Below are positions 52,262 to 61,192 of a stretch of DNA of 64,000 nucleotides, one piece after another. The stretch's first letter is position 1; every line of letters begins with the position of its first letter. The notes below the pieces were generated by a model that worked only from the letters and a program-made list of their open reading frames with translations, searched no databases and was not told the origin of the DNA. Source of the DNA: JBCDCB01 sp039182735. Lineage in GTDB: Bacteria; Planctomycetota; Phycisphaerae; Phycisphaerales; UBA1924. The stretch is from contig JBCDCB010000012.1 in NCBI GenBank assembly GCA_039182735.1, positions 1 to 64,000 on the forward strand, written 5' to 3'. Both the position numbers and the translations under genes were made by a program.

Positions 52262-53722
52262 TCAAGAGGCGGCGGGCTTGGCCTTGTCGCAGACCTCGGC
52301 CTTGTGGGAGGCGTCGGTCGTGCCCGTGCAGGGCTGACCGTCGGCGCGCTCGCCGCTGCCGTGGCAGCAGCCGGCGTCGGCGGCTTCGGTCGAAGCCGGG
52401 ACCGCGATCGCGGTGATGTTGGCGGCACGCTCGACCATGTCGCCGCTGAGGCGCTTCATGCCGGTCTCAACGCTGCACGACTTGGCGGCGGTGATGGTCT
52501 TGGACTTCGCACCCGAGCAGGACGACGCGCAGCCAACCTTCTCGGTCGAAGCGGCGATGGTCGTCGCGCCCGAGCAGCTGCTCGAGCAGGAGGACTTCAT
52601 CGAGATCTGCTGCGCATTCGCGCTGCTGCAAGAGGACTTCTCGCCGCAGGAAACGGCCTTGTAGGTGCTAGTGCAGGTAGTGGGGGCGGCGTAGAACGCG
52701 GCGGGCATGACCACCGGGGTGGACGAACCCATCACCATGGTCGTGCCGACCATGCCGGGCCAGCAAACCTTCTTGGCCGAGCAAGAAGCTTCCGCCATCG
52801 AGGCGGCGGCAATGGTCTTCACCGACGAGCAGGACTTCGAGCAATCATTCTTGCCCTCGCTCGCGATCGTGGTGGTCATCGCGCCATCGCAGGCCTTCTT
52901 GCAGGCCGACGCGCAATCGCTCTTCTCAGCCGAAGCGGCGATCGTCTGAACCTTGGCACCGTCGCACACCTTCGAGCAGTCGCTCTTGGCCTCGGCGGCA
53001 ATGGTCTGGGCCTTCGCGCCCGAGCACGACGAGGCGCAGCTCTTCTCGGTCTCGTTGGCAATCGTGGTGGTCATCGCACCCGAGCAAGACTTGGCGCAGT
53101 CCTTCGCCTCAGCGGCGATCGTCTGGGCCTTCGCGCCGTCGCAGGCCTTCTCGCAGGCCGACGCGCAATCCTTCGACTCGTTGGCAATCGTGGTGGTCAT
53201 CGCGCCCTTGCAGGACGAGGCGCAGTCCTTCGCCTCAGCGGCGATCGTCTGGGCCTTCGCACCGTCGCAGGCCTTCTCGCAGGCCGCGGCGCAGTCGCTC
53301 TTCGCAGCCGAAGCCGCGATGGTCTGGGCCTTCGCGCCGTCGCAAGACTTCTCGCAGGCCGCGGCGCAATCGCTCTTGGCCTCGGCGGCAATGGTCTGGG
53401 CCTTCGCACCGTCGCAGGCCTTCTCGCAGGCCGCGGCGCAATCGCTCTTCTCAGCGGTCTCGGCGGAAGCGAGCACGGTGGTCGCCTCGGCATTCTCGGC
53501 GATCAAGCCGTGAAGCGGGCAGCAGCTGCCGTCGGCCTTATGCTCGATCTCGTTGGAGGCGGCGACGGTGGTCGCGGCACCCTTGTCGGTGTAGCACGAA
53601 CCGGTCAGCGAGCAGAGCCCGCCGTTCATCATGACATACCCGCCAAAGCCCACAGCCGCGGCGCCGACGAGCGTGCAACAGGTCGTCACGAGCGACGAGC
53701 CACGTTTGAGAGAACCGATCAT
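52262..53722 (-). CDS. Membrane-anchored Cys-rich tandem-repeat protein, novel family
   Basis: 486 residues. The ATG at 53722 has a near-perfect AGGAGGTG seven bases upstream. Residues about 10-33 form a membrane helix. Residues 92-312 are ten tandem units of 19-25 residues with consensus K(S)DCAxxCexxCDGAkaQTIAaea: a long type with three Cys at four-residue spacing (units 1, 2, 3, 5, 9) and a short type with two Cys. Irregular Cys-rich sequence continues to the C-terminus, including 'DAGCCHGSGE'. A strong start and terminator suggest high expression. It could bind metal, form a disulfide-linked surface layer or buffer thiols; none is shown. I know of no matching family. Confidence 0.8.
   Translation of the reverse strand: MIGSLKRGSSLVTTCCTLVGAAAVGFGGYVMMNGGLCSLTGSCYTDKGAATTVAASNEIEHKADGSCCPLHGLIAENAEATTVLASAETAEKSDCAAACEKACDGAKAQTIAAEAKSDCAAACEKSCDGAKAQTIAASAAKSDCAAACEKACDGAKAQTIAAEAKDCASSCKGAMTTTIANESKDCASACEKACDGAKAQTIAAEAKDCAKSCSGAMTTTIANETEKSCASSCSGAKAQTIAAEAKSDCSKVCDGAKVQTIAASAEKSDCASACKKACDGAMTTTIASEGKNDCSKSCSSVKTIAAASMAEASCSAKKVCWPGMVGTTMVMGSSTPVVMPAAFYAAPTTCTSTYKAVSCGEKSSCSSANAQQISMKSSCSSSCSGATTIAASTEKVGCASSCSGAKSKTITAAKSCSVETGMKRLSGDMVERAANITAIAVPASTEAADAGCCHGSGERADGQPCTGTTDASHKAEVCDKAKPAAS
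52787..53449 (-). repeat. Ten tandem Cys-repeat coding units
   Basis: In-frame imperfect direct repeats of about 57-75 bases encode the K(S)DCAxxC units. Long stretches of DNA are nearly identical between units (for example the part encoding GAKAQTIAAEA), which implies recent duplication or gene conversion. Unit number may vary between strains. Confidence 0.9.
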
Positions 53723-53982
53723 CAATACACCTCCTGAGATCACCCCAGCCGCGCCCGAAACGGACACGACTCGATCTGCTTTGATTACCCACCGCGAGCC
53801 CACCAGGCTCGCTCCACGCGTGCGAGCCCCATCCGGGCCCGCTCCGGGACGCCAACGCGAGGCCGTCCGCGTCTATTCCGACGATCTGACAGAACTCAAC
53901 GGTATCTGAGAATTCGGCCCGACACCACGTCAAAGCCAGCACTCGGACACCGATTCAGCATCTCCCAGACTTCAAACACCGA

Positions 53983-55563
53983 TCACGAACCGAACCGAAT
54001 CCCCTGGGCGAGCGGCAGATCCGCCCCGTAGTTGATCGTGCAGGTCTGCCGACGCATGTAGGCCTTCCACGAATCGCTGCCCGATTCGCGTCCGCCGCCG
54101 GTATCCTTCTCGCCGCCAAAGGCACCGCCGATCTCGGCCCCGCTGGTGCCCAGGTTCACGTTGGCGATGCCGCAGTCCGACCCCCACGGGCTCACGAACC
54201 GCTCGGCGTTGCGGACCGATCCGGTGAAGATCGCCGACGACAGCCCCTGATCGACCCCGTTGTGCAGGTCCATCGCCTGCTCGAGGTCGTCCACATCGAA
54301 GACATAAAGGATTGGCGCGAAGGTCTCCTCCTGTGTGACCGCCGGAACCTCGCCCTTCGGAACCCGAATGATCGTCGGTTCGACGAAGAACCCCGGGTCG
54401 CTCGATCGGCGATCGATACCCTCCACCCCGCCAACGAGCACCTCGCACCCCTGCTCAACCGCCGCGTCGATCGCGCGACGCATGGCGTCCACCGAGAGTT
54501 GGTTGATGAGCGGCCCCATGAGCGTGCCCTCGTCGAGCGGGTCGCCGATGGGGACCTGCTTGTAGGCCTCGACGAGCCGGGGCGTGATGGCCTCCGCCGA
54601 CCCGCCCACGCAGAGTAGCCGCCGGGTGGTGGTGCAGCGCTGCCCGGCGGTGCCGACCGAACCGAACACGACCCCACGCAGCGCCAGATCCATGTCGGCA
54701 TCGGGCATGAGCACGATCGCGTTGTTGCCGCCGAGTTCGAGCAGGCAGCGCCCGAGCCGCGCCGCGACGCGCTGGCTCACGTGGCGCCCCATCCGGCAGG
54801 AGCCGGTCGCGCTGATGAGCGGCAATCGCCGGTCCGCGGTCATGCGCTCGCCCACCACGTCGTCGGTGCCGAGCAGCAGCGAGAAGACGTCTTCGGCGCG
54901 CACGCCGCCGGTCGGCTCGAAGATGTCCTGCTCGCGCATGACCTGTTCGACGACACGGTTGGCCGCGACCGCGATGAGCGGGGTCGCGAGCGAGGGCTTC
55001 CAGACGGTCGAGTCGCCGCACACCGCCGCGACCATGGCGTTCCACGCCCACACCGCGACGGGGAAGTTGAACGCCGAGATCACGCCGATGGCGCCGAGCG
55101 GGTGCCACTGCTCCATCATGCGGTGCTCGGGACGTTCGCTGGGCATGGTCAGCCCGTAGCACTGGCGCGAGAGCCCGACGGCGAAGTCGGCGATGTCGAT
55201 GCACTCGACCACCTCGCCTACGCCCTCCGCTCTGATCTTGCCCATTTCGATCGTGACGAGCGCGCCGAGATCGTCGCAGTGTTCGCGGAACGCGAGCCCG
55301 ATCCGGCGGACGATCTCGCCCCGCTTCGGCGCCGGCACACGCCGCCACTGCAGAAACGCCTCGTGCGCGCGCTCGACGATCTCGTCGTACTGGGCAGCAT
55401 CGTGCAGCCTGACGCCCGCGATGGGTTCGCCCGTGGCGGGGCACTCGCTGACGACGACCCCGTCGCCGTCCGCCTCGGGCCTGACAACCCGCGGGTCGTC
55501 CCAGAGACCGAGCCGATCGAGCACGCCCGTGATCCGTTCGTCCTGTGCGCTGGTGGTGTTCAT
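53983..55563 (-). CDS. Aldehyde dehydrogenase, ALDH7 (antiquitin-like) family
   Basis: 526 residues. The catalytic Cys lies in 'GTAGQRCTTTRRL' and the Glu in 'LELGGNNAI'; 'SAFNFPVAVWAWNAM' and 'GQRCTTTRRL' are specific to the ALDH7 branch, which oxidises alpha-aminoadipate semialdehyde (piperideine-6-carboxylate) in lysine breakdown. The substrate is inferred from subfamily. Its ATG overlaps the dinB stop (ATGA), an odd pairing of metabolic and DNA-repair genes. Confidence 0.9.
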   Translation of the reverse strand: MNTTSAQDERITGVLDRLGLWDDPRVVRPEADGDGVVVSECPATGEPIAGVRLHDAAQYDEIVERAHEAFLQWRRVPAPKRGEIVRRIGLAFREHCDDLGALVTIEMGKIRAEGVGEVVECIDIADFAVGLSRQCYGLTMPSERPEHRMMEQWHPLGAIGVISAFNFPVAVWAWNAMVAAVCGDSTVWKPSLATPLIAVAANRVVEQVMREQDIFEPTGGVRAEDVFSLLLGTDDVVGERMTADRRLPLISATGSCRMGRHVSQRVAARLGRCLLELGGNNAIVLMPDADMDLALRGVVFGSVGTAGQRCTTTRRLLCVGGSAEAITPRLVEAYKQVPIGDPLDEGTLMGPLINQLSVDAMRRAIDAAVEQGCEVLVGGVEGIDRRSSDPGFFVEPTIIRVPKGEVPAVTQEETFAPILYVFDVDDLEQAMDLHNGVDQGLSSAIFTGSVRNAERFVSPWGSDCGIANVNLGTSGAEIGGAFGGEKDTGGGRESGSDSWKAYMRRQTCTINYGADLPLAQGIRFGS

Positions 55564-56855
55564 GTATTGAGCCTACCGCGCTTCCGCCTGGTCTCGGCGT
55601 GGGCAAGCCCGCGCGCCGGGAGGATCGCCGCGGTCCCGAGCCTCGTGCGCACGGCGTCGGCGGCCGTCCCGAGGCGATCGCGACGACCCTCGACCTCTTC
55701 GGAACCCAGCAGCAGTTGGCGATCCCGGCATTCGAAGAGGTGGCTGAGCTTGACCCCCACGAGCCGGACTGCCCCCGCGCCGCGCTGGCGGTGACGATCA
55801 AGCAGCTGCTCGAAGAGCGCCATGGCGAGGTCGGCGATCTCGACCTCGTCGCTCGAGCGCCGCACGCCGATGGTCGTGAGCGACTGCTCGCGCTGCAGCG
55901 TGCGGAAGGTGGAATCGCGCACGCGCACGCCGACGCACCCGCAGGTGAGCTCGCCGCGCCGCAGCGCGTCCACGGCCTTCGCCGTGAGGTACGCGAGCGT
56001 GCTGCGCATCGAGGCGACGCCGACGGGGACGATCGGCACGTCCTCGCGGAATGTGGTATCGCGTGAGATGGATCGGCGGGCATCGTGTGGCGGCAACTCG
56101 CTCCCGCGTACTCCGTGGGCGTGGTCGTAGAGGTGCTCACCGAACTCGCCGAGGAGCGTGCTGATCTCGGCGCGGGGTCTGCGGACGATGTCCGCGCCGG
56201 TGCGGACGCCGAGGCGCGCGAGCCGGCGTTCGGCGGCTGGGCCCACGCCCCGCAGCGCGCGGATCGGCAAGCGCGACACGAAGTCTTCCGCTTCGTGCGC
56301 ACGGACCACACAGATGCCGGCGGGCTTGTTGATGCCGCTGGCGATCTTGGCGAGGAACCGGTTGGGCCCGACGCCCACCGAGAGCGTGAGACCGGTTTCT
56401 TCACGCACGCGGTCTTGAATGAGGCGCGCGAGGCGCTCGGACCAGTGCATCGGGAGCGCGAGGGGTGTTCGCTGGCGGAGCGTCCAGCGTTCGAGCCCGC
56501 AGAAGTCGAGATAGGCCTCGTCGATGCCGACCGGTCGCACGTCGGGACACATCGACTCGCAGACCTCGAAGACGCGCTGCGAAAGCTCGCGATAGCGATC
56601 GAAGCGTCCGCGTCGGAAGACGGCGTGCGGGCAGAGGCGGTGCGCGCGAGCGAGGGGCATGGCCGTGCGCACGCCGAAGGCGCGGGCCTCGTAGCTGCTG
56701 GTGGTGACGACGCCGCGCCCGACGGAACCGTCTTCACGTCGTTCGCCCCCGACGATGACGGGCTTGCCGCGGATGGCGGGGTCGTCGAGCGTCTCGACCT
56801 GCGCGAAGAAGCAGTCGAGATCGACGTGCGCGATGAAGCGTTCTGGCGTGCTCAT
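55560..56855 (-). CDS. dinB: DNA polymerase IV (Y-family translesion polymerase)
   Basis: 431 residues from the ATG giving 'MSTPERFIAHVDLDCFFAQVE'. Catalytic acidic residues are in 'HVDLDCFFAQVE' and 'GIDEAYLDF'; 'YEARAFGVRTAMPL', 'SVGVGPNRFLAKIASG' and 'LRGVGPAAERRLARLG' are Pol IV signatures, followed by the little-finger domain. It synthesises across damaged bases. The start overlaps the stop of a 28-codon Arg-rich ORF (ATGA), so translation is probably coupled. No LexA box was recognised upstream. Confidence 0.93.
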   Translation of the reverse strand: MSTPERFIAHVDLDCFFAQVETLDDPAIRGKPVIVGGERREDGSVGRGVVTTSSYEARAFGVRTAMPLARAHRLCPHAVFRRGRFDRYRELSQRVFEVCESMCPDVRPVGIDEAYLDFCGLERWTLRQRTPLALPMHWSERLARLIQDRVREETGLTLSVGVGPNRFLAKIASGINKPAGICVVRAHEAEDFVSRLPIRALRGVGPAAERRLARLGVRTGADIVRRPRAEISTLLGEFGEHLYDHAHGVRGSELPPHDARRSISRDTTFREDVPIVPVGVASMRSTLAYLTAKAVDALRRGELTCGCVGVRVRDSTFRTLQREQSLTTIGVRRSSDEVEIADLAMALFEQLLDRHRQRGAGAVRLVGVKLSHLFECRDRQLLLGSEEVEGRRDRLGTAADAVRTRLGTAAILPARGLAHAETRRKRGRLNT

Positions 56856-56938
56856 GCCTTGCGCACACGCCTGCGGCGCGCCAGGAGCCTGAGCAATCGG
56901 ACCACTCGTCCTCGGGCGGCGTGTCGGCGTGTGCGCAT
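56852..56938 (-). CDS. 28-residue Arg-rich peptide ORF coupled to dinB
   Basis: The ATG at 56938 has a strong AGGGAG six bases upstream, better than anything preceding dinB itself. The peptide has 12 Arg and one Lys in 28 residues ('LLARRRRVRKA' end). Its TGA overlaps the dinB ATG as ATGA. It may be a translated leader that couples or tunes dinB translation, or a small nucleic-acid-binding peptide. Ribosome-binding site and overlap are seen directly; the function is inference. Confidence 0.5.
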   Translation of the reverse strand: MRTRRHAARGRVVRLLRLLARRRRVRKA

Positions 56939-56976
56939 ATCGGTCTCCCTCTCGCGTGGTTGCCTGTGGCGGTGCG

Positions 56977-57639
56977 CTACGCGGCGACGACCGCGGCTCG
57001 TCCGATGTCCTCGATGAGTCTCTTGACGATCCGGTCGTGTCGCAGGCCGCGACGATCGGCGGCGTCGAGCAGCGCGTCGAAGTCGATGCCCCGGGCGGCG
57101 GAGGTCGTCCCGCCGAGCAGCCAGAGAACGAGGGCGGTGTCGTCCTCATCGCCGACGGACCCGAGCGGGCTCGCGGAGGTCCCCTGCCACTGCAGCGAAC
57201 CGAGGGCGTTGAGCGCGGCGTTCACACCGGCGCGGAGGCGGCGCTCGACCGACTCGCTCATGAATCGCTGCCCGGCGAGCCGGCCCGGCTGACGTTCGAG
57301 TTGATCGAGCAGTCGGCAGAGTCCGGAGAGGGCCGCCGCGGTGACGGCGACGCTCGACTCGCCCTCGGCGAAGGTGCCATCGGAACGCTGCTCGCGGAGC
57401 AACGCGTCGGCGAGACGCTCGGCGAGGGGGCTGGGGCGGCGCGTGCGTGACGTGGCTTCGCGCAGCGTCAGCCCGAGTGCCGTGGCGGCGATCCACTGCG
57501 GGTCGAGCAGGCGCGATCGCCGGACGGGCCCGAGGCGGGGCCCGCCCGCGAGGAGCGTTTCGGCTGTCTCGGCGAAAGCACCCGAGGACACCTGGGCTTC
57601 GATTCGTGATAAACCGGTCTGTGCGTGAAAGGCCACCAT
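56977..57639 (-). CDS. Hypothetical alpha/alpha-toroid-like protein
   Basis: 220 residues from the ATG at 57639, preceded by GGAGAG. Segments such as 'ADALLREQRSDGTFAEGESSVAVTAAALSGL' and 'VGDEDDTALVLWLLGG' resemble the Q..DG.F...T..aL repeats of prenyltransferase/squalene-cyclase type alpha/alpha toroids. No catalytic DxDD-type motif is complete. It lies 38 bases upstream of the Arg-rich ORF and dinB on the same strand. Function is unknown. Confidence 0.65.
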   Translation of the reverse strand: MVAFHAQTGLSRIEAQVSSGAFAETAETLLAGGPRLGPVRRSRLLDPQWIAATALGLTLREATSRTRRPSPLAERLADALLREQRSDGTFAEGESSVAVTAAALSGLCRLLDQLERQPGRLAGQRFMSESVERRLRAGVNAALNALGSLQWQGTSASPLGSVGDEDDTALVLWLLGGTTSAARGIDFDALLDAADRRGLRHDRIVKRLIEDIGRAAVVAA

Positions 57640-57861
57640 GTTGCTCTCCGAATCCGTTCGTGCCGTGTGCGTCGCAGGGGTGAGCGGTCCCTCACTCAAC
57701 CCTGTGTGTTTGCGTTCCGTTCAGTAGGATGATGTTTGGTGATCGGCTCGATGTCAACCTCGTGATTGAGTTTTGTTCGGTTTTTTGTTCTGGGCTCGTT
57801 CGGATGCTGGCGAGATGGGCGTCCAGCGACGAGAATACTTGAGATTCGATTGGAGCACCCG

Positions 57862-58821
57862 ATGAGCATGCACGCCGGCGCGGACTGGGACCCGGACAAC
57901 AAGCCGAGCAACCCCCTGGCGCCCGTGGGGCTGTTTCTTTCGTTCTGCCTCAGCCCGCTGGGGCTGCTGCTGAGCATCATCGCGCTGGCGTTCAACCCCA
58001 AGGGGCTGGCGATCGCCGGGGTCGTCGTCGGGCTGATCGGGACCGCTGTCTGGGCCGTGGTGATCTACGGCATGGTGGTGATCGGCGGGACGTTCACACA
58101 GATGTTGCAGATCGCCCAAGAGACGGGTGAGGACCTCAAGGCGCAGCGCGAGGCGTTGGTCGCGACGTACGAGGCGGACGGCGCGTTCCCCGATTCGTTC
58201 GAAGGCCTTGCGTTGACCGAGGAGGACCGGACGGACTACTGGGGCAACGAGTACCGGTACGAAGTGGTCGCGGGCGGTGAGAACTACGTGATCCGCTCGG
58301 CGGGCAAGGACGGGTCATTCGACACGGACGACGACGTGATCGTGAACCGGTACACGCCGGTGGAGATGGCCGTGCCGATCACCCAGGACTTCTTCAAGTT
58401 CGCCGAGCGAGCGGCGGGCGGTGAGATCGAGGGCTTCTCGCGGACCATGTCGGACATGGCGATGCTCACGAGCGCGATCCAGGAGCACGAGGAGCGCACC
58501 GGGAGCAAGCCGGCGACGCTCGGGGAGATTCCCGGGCTGACGCCCGAGATGCGCACCGACTTCTGGGGCACCGAGTACGGCTACGAGCTGCGCCAGGAGG
58601 GGCAGTCCTTCGGGCTGTGGTCGAAGGGCCCTAATGGCGAAACCGGTGGCGGCGACGACGCGACGATCGACTCCGACGGCAACTTCTCGTTCATGGGCGG
58701 GAAGTTCCAGTCTTCGGGCAGCGGGCCGTGGGGCAAGAACTCGGGCTCGGGCGCGGGCTCGAACGTGCCCTCAGCCCCAGAAGCACCGGAGACGCCGGCA
58801 GAGAGCCCCGCGTCGCCCTGA
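57862..58821 (+). CDS. DUF4190-like membrane domain fused to two GspG-like pseudopilin C-domains
   Basis: 319 residues; GGAG precedes the ATG at 57862. Two membrane helices (about 17-37 and 43-72) fit a DUF4190-type module. Then two copies of the type II secretion major-pseudopilin C-terminal pattern follow: 'DYWGNEYRYEV...IRSAGKDGSFDTDDD' and 'DFWGTEYGYEL...LWSKGPNGETGGGDD'. The second ends in a Ser/Gly/Pro-rich tail. No N-terminal pilin methylation motif exists, so it is not a pilin; the domains may be Ca-binding surface modules. It is upstream of dnaK (183-base gap). Confidence 0.72.
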   Translation: MSMHAGADWDPDNKPSNPLAPVGLFLSFCLSPLGLLLSIIALAFNPKGLAIAGVVVGLIGTAVWAVVIYGMVVIGGTFTQMLQIAQETGEDLKAQREALVATYEADGAFPDSFEGLALTEEDRTDYWGNEYRYEVVAGGENYVIRSAGKDGSFDTDDDVIVNRYTPVEMAVPITQDFFKFAERAAGGEIEGFSRTMSDMAMLTSAIQEHEERTGSKPATLGEIPGLTPEMRTDFWGTEYGYELRQEGQSFGLWSKGPNGETGGGDDATIDSDGNFSFMGGKFQSSGSGPWGKNSGSGAGSNVPSAPEAPETPAESPASP

Positions 58822-59004
58822 CGCTCGCGCCTGCCACGATGGCAGGTCCGGCGCGGTCCAGCACGCCCTCAAGTTGGCATCGGTGTTGCACTTGTGCTCG
58901 GTGCGTCGCGATGGCGGCGCAGGGAACACGAGCAACGAACGACGGTGCGCGGGGGGTCGGACGGGTCCGACGCACTCGCCCGGCGCATCGAGAAGGAGCG
59001 ACGG

Positions 59005-60912
59005 ATGTCCAAGATCATCGGCATCGACCTCGGGACGACGAACTCGGTCGTCGCCGTGATGGAGGGCGACACGCCCAAGGTGCTCATCAACGCGCAGGGC
59101 AACCGCACGACGCCCTCGGTCGTCGGCTTCACCGAGAAGGGCGAACGCCTGGTCGGGCAGCCCGCGCGCCACCAGCAGGTCACCAACCCGCAGCACACGG
59201 TCTACTCGATCAAACGCTTCATGGGTCGGCGTCACAGCGAGGTGCTCGACGACGAGAAGCGCGTGCCCTACGAGGTCACCGGCGCGTCGGACGAACTGCT
59301 CAAGGTGAAGGTGCGCGGCAAGGAGTACACGCCGCAGCAGGTCAGCGCGATGGTGCTGGGCGAACTGAAGAAGGTCGCCGAGGACTATCTGGGCGAGAAG
59401 GTCGAGAAGGCGGTCATCACGGTGCCCGCATACTTCAACGACTCGCAGCGTCAGGCCACCAAGGAGGCCGGCGAGATCGCGGGCCTGCAGGTCGAGCGCA
59501 TCATCAACGAGCCCACCGCCGCGGCGCTCGCGTACGGGCTGGAGAAGAAGGCCAACGAGAAGATCGCGGTCTTCGACTTCGGCGGCGGGACGTTCGACGT
59601 CTCGATCCTCGACGTTGGCGACGGCGTCTTCGAAGTGCTCTCGACCAACGGCGACACGCACCTTGGTGGTGATGACATCGACGAGGTGCTGATCGACTTC
59701 ATCGCGGAGGAGTTCCGCAAGAAGGAAGGCATCGACATCCGCAAGGACCCGATGGCGCTGCAGCGCCTCAAAGAGGCCGCGGAGAAGTCGAAGATCGAGC
59801 TCTCGACGGCGCAGGAGACGAGCGTCAACCTGCCCTTCATCACGGCGGACCAGAGCGGGCCCAAGCACCTGCAGGAGACGGTGAGCCGCTCGAAGTTCGA
59901 GTCGCTGATCGAGCCCATCATCAAGCGCCTGCGCGAGCCCTGCGAGAAGGCGATCGCCGACGCGAAGCTCGACGCGAGCAAGATCGATGAAGTCGTGCTC
60001 GTGGGCGGCTCGACGCGCATCCCCGCGGTGCAGCAGATGTGCAAGGAAGTCTTCGGCAAGGAGCCCAACAAGAGCATCAACCCGGACGAGGTCGTCGCGA
60101 TCGGTGCCGCGATCCAGGGCGGTGTGCTGCGCGGCGACGTCAAGGACGTGCTCCTGCTCGACGTCACCCCGCTCAGCCTCGGTGTCGAGACGCTTGGCGG
60201 CGTGATGACCAAGCTCATCGAGCGCAACACCACGATCCCGACTTCGAAGAAGGAGACCTTCTCGACCGCCGCCGACAACCAGACCAGCGTGCAGATCAAG
60301 GTGCTGCAGGGCGAGCGCGAGTTCGCGAAGGACAACCGCAAGCTGGGCGACTTCGAGCTGACGGACATCCCGCCCTCGCCGCGCGGCATGCCGCAGATCG
60401 AGGTGGAGTTCGCGCTCGACGCCAACGGCATCCTGAACGTCACGGCGACGGACAAGGGCACGGGCAAGAGCCAGAACATCCAGATCAAGGGTTCGAGCGG
60501 CTTGAGCGACGACGAGATCGATCGGATGAAGCGCGAGGCCGAGGCGCACGCCGAGGAAGACAAAGCGCGCCGCGAGGTCATCGATCTCAAGAACAAGGCC
60601 GACGGCATGGTCGTCGCGACGCGCAAGAGCCTCGACGAGCACGGCGAGAAGGTGAGCCCGGAAGTGCGCGGCAACATCGAGAGCGCCGTGAGCAACCTCG
60701 AAGCGAAGCTGAAGGAAGACGACAAGGCCGCGATCGAAGCGGCGATCAGCGAGCTCGAGATCGCGTCGATGGAGCTCGGCAAAGCGGTGTACGAAGCGGA
60801 AGCCGCGAAGGGTCAGAACGCCGGCGCGTCTCAGGACTCGGACGATTCGGACACGTCGGACGGCAACAGCGACGACGTGGTTGATGCGGAGTACGAGGTG
60901 AAGGACGACTGA
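59005..60912 (+). CDS. dnaK: Chaperone protein DnaK (Hsp70)
   Basis: 635 residues. ATPase signatures are 'IIGIDLGTTNSVVAVMEG', 'VFDFGGGTFDVSIL' and 'VVLVGGSTRIPAVQ'; the substrate-binding domain holds 'LLDVTPLSLGVETLGGVMTKLI'. The C-terminus is acidic, as usual ('DDVVDAEYEVKDD'). AAGGAG lies before the ATG at 59005. It folds and rescues proteins in the cytoplasm with DnaJ and GrpE, neither of which is encoded here. No CIRCE element was recognised upstream. Confidence 0.98.
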   Translation: MSKIIGIDLGTTNSVVAVMEGDTPKVLINAQGNRTTPSVVGFTEKGERLVGQPARHQQVTNPQHTVYSIKRFMGRRHSEVLDDEKRVPYEVTGASDELLKVKVRGKEYTPQQVSAMVLGELKKVAEDYLGEKVEKAVITVPAYFNDSQRQATKEAGEIAGLQVERIINEPTAAALAYGLEKKANEKIAVFDFGGGTFDVSILDVGDGVFEVLSTNGDTHLGGDDIDEVLIDFIAEEFRKKEGIDIRKDPMALQRLKEAAEKSKIELSTAQETSVNLPFITADQSGPKHLQETVSRSKFESLIEPIIKRLREPCEKAIADAKLDASKIDEVVLVGGSTRIPAVQQMCKEVFGKEPNKSINPDEVVAIGAAIQGGVLRGDVKDVLLLDVTPLSLGVETLGGVMTKLIERNTTIPTSKKETFSTAADNQTSVQIKVLQGEREFAKDNRKLGDFELTDIPPSPRGMPQIEVEFALDANGILNVTATDKGTGKSQNIQIKGSSGLSDDEIDRMKREAEAHAEEDKARREVIDLKNKADGMVVATRKSLDEHGEKVSPEVRGNIESAVSNLEAKLKEDDKAAIEAAISELEIASMELGKAVYEAEAAKGQNAGASQDSDDSDTSDGNSDDVVDAEYEVKDD

Positions 60913-61050
60913 TCGCGACGGAGTCGATCGACACTGGGAAACAGGGGATTTCGGAACCGTCCGGGCTCACTTCCGAATAAGTGAGTGTCGCCGAGGGACG
61001 GGCAGGCCCGGCTCACACGAGCCCGCCACACCCCCGCCCGGGGTCACGAC

Positions 61051-61121
61051 AAACACCTCTCTCCTCCGGGCATCCCGCCGCTTACCAGCGCGGGATGTCT
61101 CGTAGGAGCGGGGTGTTTTTT
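61051..61121 (+). terminator. Terminator downstream of dnaK
   Basis: An inner stem CATCCCGC / GCGGGATG sits inside outer pairs CTCCT / AGGAG and AAACACC / GGTGTTT, and the structure ends in a run of six T. It lies 139 bases after the dnaK stop and between convergent genes. The outer complement (A-run on one side, T-run on the other) could serve the minus-strand gene as well. Confidence 0.75.
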
Positions 61122-61192
61122 GTGCGCGTGTGACGCGTGCCACGAATCTGTGCGGCGAGCGCTCGCGCCGACGGCGCTCGGGCGTTGATCGC

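Noticed and set aside
52953..53513. 186-codon repetitive plus-strand frame opposite the Cys-repeat gene
   Set aside because: It mirrors the repeats on the other strand; the minus frame has the ribosome-binding site, membrane anchor, terminator and Cys periodicity.
53723..53982. Possible riboswitch in the 260 bases upstream of the Cys-repeat gene
   Set aside because: Only a simple hairpin (GCGAGCC/GGCTCGC, 53794-53812) and a weak promoter-like pair are visible; no known riboswitch core was recognised.
58822..59004. CIRCE or heat-shock promoter upstream of dnaK
   Set aside because: No TTAGCACTC-N9-GAGTGCTAA inverted repeat and no convincing sigma32 boxes could be found.
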